Below the pieces are notes generated by a model. It worked only from the letters and a program-made list of their open reading frames with translations, was not told where the DNA came from and did no database searches. A stretch of 64,000 nucleotides of DNA from Streptomyces zingiberis (lineage in GTDB: Bacteria > Actinomycetota > Actinomycetes > Streptomycetales > Streptomycetaceae), in contig NZ_JAATEN010000005.1 of the NCBI RefSeq assembly GCF_012034935.1, forward strand, positions 62,001 to 126,000, written 5' to 3'. Every line of letters begins with the position of its first letter. Position 1 is the stretch's first letter. Shown piece after piece: positions 8,152-17,414 of this stretch. The position numbers and the translations under genes were made by a program.

Positions 8152-8903
8152 CTCCTCCCACCACGCCCCCCACCGCCCCGGCCGCGGGCCGCGAACCCAT
8201 CCCCTCCGCCACGGAGGCCGCCGCGTCCGGCGCCCTGCTCTCCGCCGAGGCCCTGCACAAGACCTACGGCGCGACCCCGGCCCTGGACGGCGCCTCGTTC
8301 GCCATCCATCCCGGCGAGATCGTCGCCGTCATGGGCCCGTCCGGCTCCGGCAAGTCGACGCTGCTGCACTGCCTTGCCGGGATCGTCCAGCCGGACGCCG
8401 GCACGGTCCGCTACCAGGGCCGTGAGCTGTCCGCCCTGTCCGACGCCGAGCGGAGCGCCCTGCGCCGCGGCGAGTTCGGGTTCGTCTTCCAGTTCGGCCA
8501 GTTGGTGCCCGAGCTGACCTGCACGGAGAATGTCGCCCTGCCCCTCCGGCTGACCGGCATGGGCCGCAAGGAGGCGGAGTCCCGCGCACTGGCCTGGATG
8601 GACCGGCTGGAGGTGGCCGATGTCGGGCCCAAGCGGCCGGGGCAGATCTCCGGCGGCCAGGGGCAGCGGGTGGCCGTCGCCCGCGCGCTGGTCACGCACC
8701 CGCGGGTGGTCTTCGCCGACGAGCCGACCGGCGCGCTGGACTCCCTCAACGGCGAGCGGGTCATGCAGCTCCTCACCGAGGCGGCCCGCTCCACCGACGC
8801 GGCCGTCGTCCTCGTCACCCACGAGGCGCGGGTCGCGGCCTACTCCGACCGCGAAGTGGTCGTGCGGGACGGCGTCGCCCGGGACATGGCGGGTGTGCGA
8901 TGA
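8148..8903 (+). CDS. ABC transporter ATP-binding protein, MacB/LolD-like
   Basis: A 251-residue nucleotide-binding subunit. It shows Walker [10 protein letters not shown], a Q-loop in [12 protein letters not shown], the signature SGGQGQR, Walker [14 protein letters not shown] and the H-loop VTHEARV. The EPTGALDS form is characteristic of the MacB/LolD/SalX subfamily that pairs with FtsX-type permeases. The first 30 residues are a Pro/Ala-rich extension before the domain. ATGA overlaps link it to padR upstream and the permease downstream. Confidence 0.92.
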   Translation: MTPPTTPPTAPAAGREPIPSATEAAASGALLSAEALHKTYGATPALDGASFAIHPGEIVAVMGPSGSGKSTLLHCLAGIVQPDAGTVRYQGRELSALSDAERSALRRGEFGFVFQFGQLVPELTCTENVALPLRLTGMGRKEAESRALAWMDRLEVADVGPKRPGQISGGQGQRVAVARALVTHPRVVFADEPTGALDSLNGERVMQLLTEAARSTDAAVVLVTHEARVAAYSDREVVVRDGVARDMAGVR

Positions 8904-11404
8904 CGACCACCCACCCCCCGGGTGGCCGTACCCGGGCCCCGGACCACGCCGGCGACTCCCCCGTGACGGACGGCCAGGCCTCCGCCCGGCCGCCCACCGA
9001 CCGCCGCTCCCTCCTCACCCGCTGGGCCGCCGACCTGCTGATGGGCGCCCGTTTCGCGTTCGCCGGCGGGCGCGAGGGCTGGATCCGCGCGGTGCTCACC
9101 GCCGTCGGTGTCGGTCTCGGCGCGGCGCTGCTGCTCGCGGCGGCGAGCGTGCCGGAGGTCATGGCGGCCCGGGACGCCCGCGGAGCGGAGCGCTCGGCCT
9201 CCAACTACGGCCCGCAGGTGGAAGCGGGCCCGGACACGGTCCGGGTCGGCCAGGCCAACACCGACTTCCGTGACCGGCCCGTCACCGGCCTGCTGGTCCG
9301 GCCCGACGGGGATGGGCGGCCGCCGGTGCCGCCCGGGCTGGAGAAGCTGCCCGCCACCGGGGAGATGGCCGTCTCCCCCGCCCTGCGCGACCTGCTCGAA
9401 TCCCCCGGGTCCGAGCTGCTGCGGGAACGGCTGGACCACCGGATCACCGCGGTCATCGGCGACGAAGGGCTGACGGGCCCGCAGGAACTGATGTACTACG
9501 CCGGCGCCGAGGAGAGCGATTTCGCCACCGGCTACAGCTACCACCTGGACGCGTTCGGCAACCAGGGCGCCGCGGACGATCCCATGCCCCCCGAACTGCT
9601 GCTGCTGGTCATCATCATCTGCGTGGTGCTGCTGCTGCCCGTGATGATCTTCATGGGAACGGCCGTGCGGTTCGGCGGCGAACGGCGCGACCGGCGGCTG
9701 GCGGCCCTCCGGCTGGTGGGCGCGGACGGCCGGATGGTCCGGCGGATCGCCGCCGGCGAGGCCATGGCCGGCGCGCTGCTGGGGCTCGCGGTGGGCGGCG
9801 GCCTGTTCCTGCTGCTGCGGAGCTCCGCCGAATCGCTGGTCATGTTCAACATGAGCGTCTTCGCCGCCGATCTCCGTCCCGCCCCGGCGCTGGCCGCCCT
9901 GATCGTGGTGGCCGTCCCCGTCGCCGCCGTGGCCGTCACCCTGCTGGTGCTGCGCGGGGTGGTCATCGAGCCGCTCGGCGTGGTGCGCAGCGCCGTGCCG
10001 CGCCGCCGGCGGCTGTGGTGGCGCCTGGTGCTGCCCGCGCTGGGGCTCCTGCTGTTGCTGCCCCTCGCGGGCGGCTTCGCCTCGACCACCGACGCCGCCG
10101 CGACGTTCCAGGTCGCCGCGGGCACCGTGTTCGTGCTCATCGGCTGCGCCGGACTGCTGCCGTGGCTGGTGGAGTCGGTGGTGCACCGGATGTCCGGCGG
10201 GCCCGTGCCGTGGCAGCTCGCCGTCCGCAGGCTCCAGTTGAGCAGCGGCACCGCGGCCCGCGCGGTCAGCGGAATCACCGTCGCCGTGGCCGGGGCCGTG
10301 GCCCTCCAGATGCTCTTCTCCGCGACCCAGGCCGAGAACACCGAGGCGACGGGCCACGACACCAGCCGCGCCCAGATGCAGGTCTACGCCGACGCCGAGG
10401 ACGCCGGAGCGGCGCGGGAGCTGACCGATCGCCTCGGCGCAGCCGAGGGCGTCACGGGAACGATCGGCTACATCCAGGCCTCCGCCACCTCCCAGGAGAC
10501 GGGGACGGCCGGATCCGGCGAGGCCGGTGGCTACGACGCCGCGCAGTGGACGAGCATCCAGGTCGCCGACTGCGCCTCCCTGCGGGAACTGATCGCGATC
10601 GGATCGCGGTGCGCGGACGGCGACGTCTTCGTCACCCGGCCCGCCGGGGACGACGCGCCGTCGGCCCTTCCCGGCCCCGCGGAGAGCCAGTCCTGGGTCC
10701 GCCCCGGCACCACGGTGGACCTCCGCTGGGACGAGGAGGGCATGGTCGCCGAGGATCCCGTGCGGTGGACGGTCCCGGACAGCGCACGCGAGGTCGACTC
10801 CCGCGAGGACCCGCTCGGCGGCCGTCAGGAGGGCATCTTCCTCACCCCGTCCGTCCTCGACACGGACATGCTTCAGGAACCGTCGGCCGTCGCCCAGATA
10901 CGGGTGGACCCGCGGAACCCGGACGCGCCGGAGCATGTGCGCAACGCCGCCGCCGCGGTGTCCCCGCTGGTCAACGTGTTCACCCTGCACGGCTCCGCGG
11001 AGAACAGCCTCTTCACCACCATCAAGCGCGGCCTGTTCATCGGCGCCACCGCCACGCTGGTGCTGATCGGGGCGAGCATGATCCTCTCCACCCTGGAGCA
11101 ACTCCGGGAACGGCGGCGGCTGCTCTCCGTCCTCGTCGCCTTCGGCACCCGGCGGTCCACCATGGCCTGGTCGGTGCTGGGGCAGACGGCGCTCCCGGTG
11201 GCGCTGGGGCTGATCCTCGCGGCCGTGGGCGGCCTGGGGCTGGGCGCCGTCCTGCTGGCCCTCGTCGACCTGCCCCTCTCCGTGGACTGGGCGAGCCTGG
11301 CACTGCTGACCGGCGCCGGCGCGGCCGTGGTCCTCGGGGTGACCGCGCTGAGCATGCCGCCGCTGTGGCGGATGATGCGGCCGGAGGGCCTCCGCACGGA
11401 GTGA
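8900..11404 (+). CDS. FtsX-type ABC permease with two FtsX domains
   Basis: An 834-residue membrane protein. A short cytoplasmic N-terminus leads to a first membrane helix near residue 50. An extracytoplasmic region then precedes an FtsX domain (about 230-370), more membrane helices (about 375-475), a second extracytoplasmic region (about 480-710), and a second FtsX domain to the C-terminus. The arrangement fits MacB-like mechanotransmission systems, which in Gram-positives act on peptides, antibiotics or cell-envelope substrates. It is coupled by ATGA to the ATPase gene. The substrate is unknown; PadR control suggests an inducible detoxification role (inference). Confidence 0.88.
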   Translation: MTTTHPPGGRTRAPDHAGDSPVTDGQASARPPTDRRSLLTRWAADLLMGARFAFAGGREGWIRAVLTAVGVGLGAALLLAAASVPEVMAARDARGAERSASNYGPQVEAGPDTVRVGQANTDFRDRPVTGLLVRPDGDGRPPVPPGLEKLPATGEMAVSPALRDLLESPGSELLRERLDHRITAVIGDEGLTGPQELMYYAGAEESDFATGYSYHLDAFGNQGAADDPMPPELLLLVIIICVVLLLPVMIFMGTAVRFGGERRDRRLAALRLVGADGRMVRRIAAGEAMAGALLGLAVGGGLFLLLRSSAESLVMFNMSVFAADLRPAPALAALIVVAVPVAAVAVTLLVLRGVVIEPLGVVRSAVPRRRRLWWRLVLPALGLLLLLPLAGGFASTTDAAATFQVAAGTVFVLIGCAGLLPWLVESVVHRMSGGPVPWQLAVRRLQLSSGTAARAVSGITVAVAGAVALQMLFSATQAENTEATGHDTSRAQMQVYADAEDAGAARELTDRLGAAEGVTGTIGYIQASATSQETGTAGSGEAGGYDAAQWTSIQVADCASLRELIAIGSRCADGDVFVTRPAGDDAPSALPGPAESQSWVRPGTTVDLRWDEEGMVAEDPVRWTVPDSAREVDSREDPLGGRQEGIFLTPSVLDTDMLQEPSAVAQIRVDPRNPDAPEHVRNAAAAVSPLVNVFTLHGSAENSLFTTIKRGLFIGATATLVLIGASMILSTLEQLRERRRLLSVLVAFGTRRSTMAWSVLGQTALPVALGLILAAVGGLGLGAVLLALVDLPLSVDWASLALLTGAGAAVVLGVTALSMPPLWRMMRPEGLRTE

Positions 11405-11463
11405 CACCCGGGCCGGGACACTGCCGGACACTTCCGTCCACGTCCTGCGCGGGCCCGGCCCAC

Positions 11464-11513
11464 CGCCACCGTCCGGTACGCCCCCGAAGGGGAGCGCGTA
11501 CCGGACGGTGGCG
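11464..11513. terminator. long hairpin after the padR-ABC operon
   Basis: An 18-bp perfect stem (11464-11481 with 11496-11513) encloses a loop that itself folds as CCCC-GAA-GGGG. It lies 60 bases past the permease stop and in the spacer before the convergent oxyR gene, so it can terminate both units. There is no T-tract, as is usual in Streptomyces. Confidence 0.75.
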
Positions 11514-11700
11514 CGCCCGGTCCTGCCCCCGGCACCGGGCTCCGGGCTCCGGCACCGGGCTCCGGGCTCCGGCCGCGGCGGCATCACCGCACCCACGTGC
11601 GCGTCCACCGGGGCCCGCCGGCCGTGTGGTCGGCACGGCACCGGCCTGCACCACCCGGGCAGTCGCCGGAGCGGCCGTGCCCGGACGGCGGCGCCGCCGG

Positions 11701-12744
11701 CTAGCCCGTCCGCGGCGGTGCGGACGGCGCGGACGGCGCGGACGGTGCTGACGGCGCGGACGGCGCCCGGGGCGGTGGCGCGTCCGGCGGCAGGATCCGC
11801 ACCGGAAGCCCCGTCAGCGTCTCGCGCAGCGCCGCCGCGAACGCCTCGAACTCCTCCTGCCGGGCCGCCCCGGACCGCATGGCCAGCGCTATCCGCCGGG
11901 ACGGCGCCGGGTCCGCGAAGCGGCCGGTGGCGAGGTGGGCGGAGCGCCCGGTCTCCACGCGGAGCGCGGTGCGCGGCAGCAGGGTCACCCCCAGCCCGCC
12001 GGCGACGAGCTGGACGAGGGTGGCGAGCCCGGCCGCGCCGGTGGTCGCCGCCGCCCCCTCCTCCCGGCCCGCCTCCCGGCAGATGTCCAGCGCCTGGTCG
12101 CGCAGGCAGTGCCCCTCATCGAGCAGGAGGAGATCGACCTCGCGGAGCGCCTGCCGGGGGATGTCCCGGCGCCCGCCGAGCCAGTGGTCGCGCGGGGTGA
12201 CGAGCACGAAGTCCTCGTCGAAGAGCGGCAGTTCGGTGACGCCGGGGGCACCGAGCGGCACCGCGAGCAGCAGCAGGTCCAGCCGGCCGCCGGTGAGCCC
12301 CTGGAGCAGGGAGGACGTCCGCTCCTCGTGGACCTGGAGCTCCAGCTCCGGGTAGCGGTCCCGGACCAGCCGCAGGACGGCCGGCAGCAGATAGGGCGCC
12401 ACGGTGGGGATCACGCCGAACCGCAGGGTGCCGGTGAACGGGGCGCGCACCGCGTCGGCCTCCTCCATCAGCTCGCCGACCGCCTCCAGGACGGTACGGG
12501 CACGAGCCGCCAGCCGGGCGCCCGCCGGGGTGAGCAGCACCTTCCGTGTCGTACGCTCCAGGAGCTGCACCCCGAGGACCTCCTCCAGCGCGGACACGGC
12601 GCCGGAGAGCGCGGGCTGGCTCATCCGCAGGTGCACGGCCGCGTCCCGGAAGTGGAGGTGGTCGGCGACGGCGGCGAACGCCCGGAGCTGGGCGAGCGTC
12701 GGCCGCCGGGCGGGGGCGGGCCCCGGTCCTCGTCCTGCGGGCAC
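11701..12744 (-). CDS. oxyR: LysR-family hydrogen peroxide sensor OxyR
   Basis: A 347-residue LysR regulator with a winged helix at about residues 15-75 and an effector domain at about 102-310. The segment DEGHCLRDQALDIC places Cys213 and Cys222 nine residues apart, matching the redox pair Cys199/Cys208 of E. coli OxyR. The gene is divergent from ahpC-ahpD, the classical actinomycete arrangement, and should activate that operon on disulfide formation. The last 25 residues are an expanded low-complexity APS repeat encoded by 9-bp tandem repeats at about 11712-11765. Such a tail is unlikely to be functional. Confidence 0.93.
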   Translation of the reverse strand: MPAGRGPGPAPARRPTLAQLRAFAAVADHLHFRDAAVHLRMSQPALSGAVSALEEVLGVQLLERTTRKVLLTPAGARLAARARTVLEAVGELMEEADAVRAPFTGTLRFGVIPTVAPYLLPAVLRLVRDRYPELELQVHEERTSSLLQGLTGGRLDLLLLAVPLGAPGVTELPLFDEDFVLVTPRDHWLGGRRDIPRQALREVDLLLLDEGHCLRDQALDICREAGREEGAAATTGAAGLATLVQLVAGGLGVTLLPRTALRVETGRSAHLATGRFADPAPSRRIALAMRSGAARQEEFEAFAAALRETLTGLPVRILPPDAPPPRAPSAPSAPSAPSAPSAPPRTG

Positions 12745-12873
12745 CGGACTCTCCTCCCGTGGTTACTGGGGTTTCTGGGGGTTTCCGTGGTTACTGCGGT
12801 CACTGCGGTCACTGCGGGTTCCGTCGTTTCCGCGCGTCCCGGCCCGCCCTGTGACGGCCCCGCCGGGGCGTTC

Positions 12874-12890
12874 GATAAGGGGATGCTATC
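12874..12890. promoter_or_regulatory. candidate OxyR/LysR box
   Basis: GATA-N9-TATC in the oxyR-ahpC intergenic region, centred on ATA-N9-TAT, which satisfies the LysR T-N11-A rule. It lies 130 bases before the oxyR start and 116 before the ahpC start. Family knowledge places OxyR sites here; assignment by sequence alone is tentative. Confidence 0.5.
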
Positions 12891-13005
12891 AACGGGTCTC
12901 CGCGCGGCGATTTCCGCGATCAATGCACTCTGTGCCAGGGTGGGGCCTGTCCAACCTCAGGAAAGCTCCCCAAAAGGGGGCTTACCACCCTTGCAAGGAG
13001 ATCGC

Positions 13006-13560
13006 GTGCTCACCGTTGGTGACAAGTTCCCCGCCTACGACCTGACCGCCTGTGTCGACCTCGACGCGGACAAGGCCTTCGCGCAGATCAACCACAAGAG
13101 CTACGAGGGCAAGTGGCGTGTGGTCTTCTTCTGGCCCAAGGACTTCACCTTCGTCTGCCCGACCGAGATCGCGGCCTTCGGCAAGCTGAACGACGAGTTC
13201 GCCGACCGTGACGCGCAGATCCTCGGCGTCTCCGGCGACTCCGAGTTCGTCCACCACGCCTGGCGCAAGGACCACGCCGACCTGCGCGACCTGCCCTTCC
13301 CGATGCTGGCCGACCCCAAGCACGAGCTGATGCGGGACTGCGGCGTCGAGGGCGAGGACGGCTACGCCCTGCGCGCCGTCTTCATCGTGGACCCGAACAA
13401 CGAGATCCAGTTCTCCATGGTGACCGCCGGCTCCGTCGGCCGTAACCCCAAGGAGGTCCTGCGGGTGCTCGACGCCCTCCAGACCGACGAGCTCTGCCCG
13501 TGCAACTGGAAGCAGGGCGAGGACACCCTGGACCCGGTCAAGCTGCTCTCGGGAGAGTGA
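13006..13560 (+). CDS. ahpC: alkyl hydroperoxide reductase, 2-Cys peroxiredoxin AhpC
   Basis: A 184-residue peroxiredoxin reducing H2O2 and organic peroxides. The peroxidatic Cys51 sits in FTFVCPTEI. The resolving cysteine is in DELCPCNW (Cys164/Cys166), the double-Cys form seen in actinobacterial AhpC proteins reduced by AhpD. The GTG start is set by AAGGAG five bases upstream and gives the usual family length. A short AGCTCCCC-AAAA-GGGG hairpin lies just before the ribosome binding site (about 12964-12980) and may influence initiation. It is cotranscribed with ahpD (6-base gap). Confidence 0.96.
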   Translation: MLTVGDKFPAYDLTACVDLDADKAFAQINHKSYEGKWRVVFFWPKDFTFVCPTEIAAFGKLNDEFADRDAQILGVSGDSEFVHHAWRKDHADLRDLPFPMLADPKHELMRDCGVEGEDGYALRAVFIVDPNNEIQFSMVTAGSVGRNPKEVLRVLDALQTDELCPCNWKQGEDTLDPVKLLSGE

Positions 13561-13566
13561 TCTGAG

Positions 13567-14103
13567 ATGGCTCTCGCCGAACTCAAGGCCGCGCTGCCGG
13601 ATTACGCCAAGGACCTCAAGCTGAACCTCGGCTCCGTCATCGGCAACTCCGAACTGCCCGAGCAGCAGCTCTGGGGCACGGTGCTCGCCTGCGCGATCGC
13701 CTCCCGCTCCCCGCGCGTGCTGCGCGAGCTGGAGCCGGAAGCCCGCGCGAACCTCAAGCCGGAGGCGTACACCGCCGCCAAGGCCGCCGCGGCGGTCATG
13801 GCGATGAACAACGTCTTCTACCGCACCCGGCACCTGCTGTCCGACCCCGAGTACGGCACGCTCCGCGCGGGCCTGCGGATGAACGTCATCGGCAACCCGG
13901 GCGTGGACAAGACGGACTTCGAGCTGTGGTCGCTCGCCGTCTCCGCCGTCAACGGCTGCGGCATGTGCCTGGACTCGCACGAGCAGGTGCTCCGCACCGC
14001 CGGTCTGGGCCGGGAGACGATCCAGGAGGCCTTCAAGATCGCCGCGGTGGTGCAGGCGGTCGCCGCGACGCTGGACGCCGAAGAGGTGCTGGCCGAGGCC
14101 TGA
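13567..14103 (+). CDS. ahpD: alkyl hydroperoxidase AhpD
   Basis: A 178-residue all-helical protein. The active-site motif is [11 protein letters not shown], with Cys131, Cys134 and His138 matching the catalytic CxxC-x3-H of Mycobacterium AhpD. It reduces oxidised AhpC using lipoyl-protein electrons. It lies six bases after ahpC, so the two form an operon under divergent OxyR control. Full family length, no oddities. Confidence 0.96.
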   Translation: MALAELKAALPDYAKDLKLNLGSVIGNSELPEQQLWGTVLACAIASRSPRVLRELEPEARANLKPEAYTAAKAAAAVMAMNNVFYRTRHLLSDPEYGTLRAGLRMNVIGNPGVDKTDFELWSLAVSAVNGCGMCLDSHEQVLRTAGLGRETIQEAFKIAAVVQAVAATLDAEEVLAEA

Positions 14104-14190
14104 CGGCCGCCCGGGCCGGCCGGCGGCACGGCGCCGCGCGTGCCTCGGCGCCCTCGCCCCGACGTCCTGGCCCTGACGTCCTGGCCTGCG

Positions 14191-14230
14191 CACAGGGGCG
14201 CCCCCACCGGTCGGTGGGGGCGCCCCTGTG
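14191..14230. terminator. strong bidirectional terminator after ahpCD
   Basis: A perfect 18-bp stem (14191-14208 with 14213-14230) with loop GGTC. It sits 88 bases past the ahpD stop, between convergent genes ahpD and the AI-2E permease. The remaining spacer to 14452 holds no gene. Confidence 0.88.
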
Positions 14231-14452
14231 TCATGTCCGGTCACGGGTGTCATGCCGGTCACGCCGCGCGCCGCCCGTCTCCCCCGCTCCGGCCTCCGTA
14301 CCGTCCCGTGCCCCCGGCCCCGGCGGGCGGGACCGGCGGAACGATGAGGGACGGAGCGCGGGGCACACGGCGGCCCGCGCAACCCGTACGGGCCGGGCCG
14401 GCGCCCGCCACCCGGCCCCGGCCGGGGATACGGGCGCCGGTGCGGAACCGCG

Positions 14453-16078
14453 CTATCCGGCGGGCCGGTCCGGCGGTTCCGGTGGCCGGGGGCCGTCCGG
14501 CGCGGGGCCCGCCCCCGGGCCGGAGCCGGTGGCTCCGGGCTCACCGGCGGTGCCGTCGGGAGCCTCCGCGCCCGGCCGGGTGCCCGGGGGCGCCGACGGC
14601 CCGCCCCGAGGCTCGTCGTCCGGGGCCGGCGCCGGCGCGGAGGACGTCGTCGAGGACGGCACAGCCGCGGAGCCGGACGCGGACGCCGCCGAGGACGCCG
14701 CCGCGGAGGCCGCCGCGACGGCGGCCGGGACCGTGACCGTCGGCCCCACGCCCTCGGCCCGTGCCGCGGCCTGCCGCTCCGCGTGCCGGTAGAGATAGCC
14801 GACGACCGTGTTGACGACGGCCACCAGCGGCACCGCCACCACCGCGCCACCGATGCCCGCGACGAGGCCGCCCGCCGTGACGGCGAGCACCACGGCCAGC
14901 GGGTGCACCCGCACCGCGCGGCCCAGGATGAGCGGCTGGAGCACATGGCCCTCGATCTGCTGCACGGCCAGCACCACGACCAGCACCCACAGCGCGGTGA
15001 ACACGCCGTTGGTGACGATGGCGACGATCACCGCGAGGGCACCGGAGACCACCGCGCCGACCAGGGGCACGAAGGCGCTGAGGAAGATGATGACGGCCAG
15101 CGGCACCGCCATCGGCACACCCAGGAAGTAGATGCCGATGCCGATGAAGATGGCGTCGATCAAGGCCACCACCACCGTGCCCCGCACATACGCGGTGAGG
15201 GTGAGCCAGGCGCGCGGACCGGCCCCGGCGACCCCGTCCCGCGCGGAGGCGGGCATGAGCTTCAGCAGCCAGTCCCAGATCTTGCGGCCGTCGTAGAGCA
15301 GGAAGAGGGCGGAGAACATCGCGAGCGCCAGGCCGGAGGCCACCTCGATGACGACCGTGACGCCCTGGAGACCGGCGGAGGTGATGGCCTCGGTGTTGCT
15401 GCCGACCGCGTCGCTGAGGTTCTGGGCGATCTGGTTGATCTGCTCCTCGGTGACGTGGAACGGCGAGTTGAGCAGCCACCGCTTCAGCTCCTGGATACCG
15501 TCCTGGAGCTGGCTGGACAGGTTGTCGATGTTCTCCATCACCTGCCAGACCACGAACCAGCCGATCAGGCCCATGAAGACGATGCCGCCGACGAAGGTCA
15601 GGGCGGTCGCCGGGCCGCGCGGCACGCCGCGGCGGCGGAGCATGGCGACGGTGGGCTGGAGCAGGGCGGTGATCAGCAGACCGATGACGAAGGAGAAGAC
15701 CACCAGCCGCACGGTGCTGATGACCTGCATCGCCACCCAGAGCGTGCCTGCGAGCACCAGCAGCCGCCAGCCGACCTCGGAGGCCACCCGCATGCTCCAC
15801 GGCACCGAGTCGGCCGGCTCGCGCCGGGCGGCGACACTCGGCGCGTAGGCGGGCGGCGGCGGGACGAGGGTGCCGGACCGGGCCCCGGACCGGCCCGCCC
15901 CGGGCCCGGCACCGGAAGGACCGCCCGCACCGCCGTCCCCGTCGTCGTAGGCGGCCGCGTCGGCCTCACCGGCCTCGGCGGCGCGCTCCTCGGCGCGGGC
16001 CCGGCGTTCGTTCATCCGGGCGGCGATCTTCGTCAGCCCGGAACCCACGCCCCCGAGCCAGTCAGGCAGTCTCGACAT
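14453..16078 (-). CDS. AI-2E/PerM-family transporter
   Basis: A 541-residue protein. A charged, Gly/Pro-rich cytoplasmic N-terminus (about 1-100) is followed by the AI-2E transporter domain (about 105-445) with some eight membrane helices. Typical motifs are the VFMGLIGWFVVWQVMENI and PLILGRAVRVHPLAVVLAV stretches. The C-terminal 95 residues are Ala/Pro/Ser-rich and disordered. Family members export AI-2 or act as ion/solute carriers, but most actinobacterial homologues have no demonstrated substrate. It is monocistronic between two hairpin terminators. Confidence 0.85.
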   Translation of the reverse strand: MSRLPDWLGGVGSGLTKIAARMNERRARAEERAAEAGEADAAAYDDGDGGAGGPSGAGPGAGRSGARSGTLVPPPPAYAPSVAARREPADSVPWSMRVASEVGWRLLVLAGTLWVAMQVISTVRLVVFSFVIGLLITALLQPTVAMLRRRGVPRGPATALTFVGGIVFMGLIGWFVVWQVMENIDNLSSQLQDGIQELKRWLLNSPFHVTEEQINQIAQNLSDAVGSNTEAITSAGLQGVTVVIEVASGLALAMFSALFLLYDGRKIWDWLLKLMPASARDGVAGAGPRAWLTLTAYVRGTVVVALIDAIFIGIGIYFLGVPMAVPLAVIIFLSAFVPLVGAVVSGALAVIVAIVTNGVFTALWVLVVVLAVQQIEGHVLQPLILGRAVRVHPLAVVLAVTAGGLVAGIGGAVVAVPLVAVVNTVVGYLYRHAERQAAARAEGVGPTVTVPAAVAAASAAASSAASASGSAAVPSSTTSSAPAPAPDDEPRGGPSAPPGTRPGAEAPDGTAGEPGATGSGPGAGPAPDGPRPPEPPDRPAG

Positions 16079-16150
16079 GTCTCTCCCACTTCCCCCAGTC
16101 CCCTGAGGCAGTCAGTCCTCCCCGAGGCAGTCGGACCGACGTTACACGTG

Positions 16151-16192
16151 GACGGCCCCCGCCCGTGGCTGAGCCACGAGGCGGGGGCCGTC
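16151..16192. terminator. terminator downstream of the transglycosylase gene
   Basis: A 13-bp outer stem (16151-16163 with 16180-16192) continues as a CGTGGC/GCCACG inner stem with a TGA loop. It lies 40 bases beyond the stop of the minus-strand lytic transglycosylase gene and 73 bases before the AI-2E start, separating the two transcripts. Confidence 0.85.
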
Positions 16193-16231
16193 TTCAGTGG
16201 GCCCGTGCGGCGCCGGCGGGCGCCGCGGGTC

Positions 16232-16945
16232 TCAGTACCAGTTGTTGGCCTGCCAGAACTCCCAGGCACCACAGGGGCTGCCGTAGCGGCCGTCCATGTA
16301 GCTGAGGCCCCACTTGATCTGCGTCGCGGGGTTGGTCTGCCAGTCCGCGCCGGCGCTGGACATCTTGGAGCCGGGCAGCGCCTGCATGAGGCCGTAGGCC
16401 CCGGAGGACGGGTTGGACGCCTTGTAGTTCCAGCTGGACTCGTGGTCCACGATGTTGCTGAAGCACTGGAACTGGTCGGCGGGGACCATCTGCCGTGCCA
16501 TGGCCTGGACCTGGGCCACGGTGTAGGAGCTCTGGACACCGAAGTCCGAGGCGTCGCGGGTCGCGGAACGGCTTGCCGCAGCAGACTTGGCTTCGGCTGC
16601 CTCGCGCTCCTTGGCGCGCTCCTCCGCGGCCTTCTTGTCCGCCTCCGCCTTCTTGGCGGCGGCGTCCTTCGCCGCCTGCTTCCGCGCGGACTCCTCCGCG
16701 GAGCGCTTGGCCTCCGTCTCGGCAGCGAGGGACTGGGCGTCCGCCTGCTGCGTCAGGGAAGCCGTCTGGGCCACGGCGTGGTTCCCGGCGGGTATGTCTG
16801 CGAGGAGGGTCGCGTCGGCGGCGGTGGCCTCGATCGAATCGGCCGATGCCTGGGTGCCGCCGGAGGCCACACCGACGACCGCGCCGACGGTGGTGACCGC
16901 GGTGGCGGATGCCACGGCGAATCCCCGGACCGAAATCCGGCTCAC
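16232..16945 (-). CDS. secreted SLT-type lytic transglycosylase
   Basis: A 237-residue secreted protein. The N-terminal signal region (about 1-45) is followed by an Ala/Lys/Glu-rich coiled coil (about 70-145) and a C-terminal SLT-like domain. That domain contains FSNIVDHESSWNYKA (catalytic Glu in HESSW), SGAYGLMQALPGSKM, then WGLSYMDGRYGSPCGAW. It is expected to cleave peptidoglycan during growth or germination. The GTG start at 16945 was chosen because GGAAGGA lies upstream at the right distance; an ATG at 16963 lacks such a site. A coiled-coil stalk before the SLT domain is common in streptomycete wall hydrolases. Confidence 0.88.
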   Translation of the reverse strand: MSRISVRGFAVASATAVTTVGAVVGVASGGTQASADSIEATAADATLLADIPAGNHAVAQTASLTQQADAQSLAAETEAKRSAEESARKQAAKDAAAKKAEADKKAAEERAKEREAAEAKSAAASRSATRDASDFGVQSSYTVAQVQAMARQMVPADQFQCFSNIVDHESSWNYKASNPSSGAYGLMQALPGSKMSSAGADWQTNPATQIKWGLSYMDGRYGSPCGAWEFWQANNWY

Positions 16946-17414
16946 ACGGTTTCCTTCCAGCATCGCCCGCTTAGGTGACCTCGCGGGCGCGATCGTGCCC
17001 CTGGCGCTGGCCCCCATTGTTCCGGTCCCCAGGGCGGGACCGGCTGGTCACGGAGGCGCGGACCCGGGCGGCCTCCCCGGGGGGAGTTCCGCTCGCTGCT
17101 CGGGCGGCGTACGGCGGCGGTCTTCAGTTCTGGTGGCGCGCTCCTGGTGGCGGTGCGCTCCGCTCCCGGCCCTCACCCGAGGGGCATGAACCGGGGGTGG
17201 TGCTCATGATGCCGTACGCGGGGCCTGACAGAACCCACACCCTGCCGGACGGCGGGTGGTTGAGGCAATTCCCCGGTGCGTGGGAAAGCTCACACGAGGT
17301 TTGCGCGATCACTTCATCGGAAAAAGGGATGCGCCGCACGCCCCACCGCTAAGCTCCTTGGCTTTCGCGGTGCGGCGCGCGGCGCACGGGGCCCGGCCCG
17401 GGCCCCAACACCCC
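16946..17414. other. intergenic region upstream of the transglycosylase gene
   Basis: About 470 bases between phoH (ending at 17415) and the transglycosylase start, serving as 5' region of the latter. A moderate hairpin (about 17234-17258) is visible on the minus strand. Cell-wall hydrolase genes in Streptomyces often carry a ydaO-type c-di-AMP riboswitch, but I did not find its conserved core here. No gene seen. Confidence 0.4.

Noticed and set aside
16946..17414. c-di-AMP (ydaO) riboswitch before the lytic transglycosylase
   Set aside because: Cell-wall hydrolase genes in Streptomyces often have one, but the conserved core sequences are not present on the minus strand here; only a moderate hairpin is seen.
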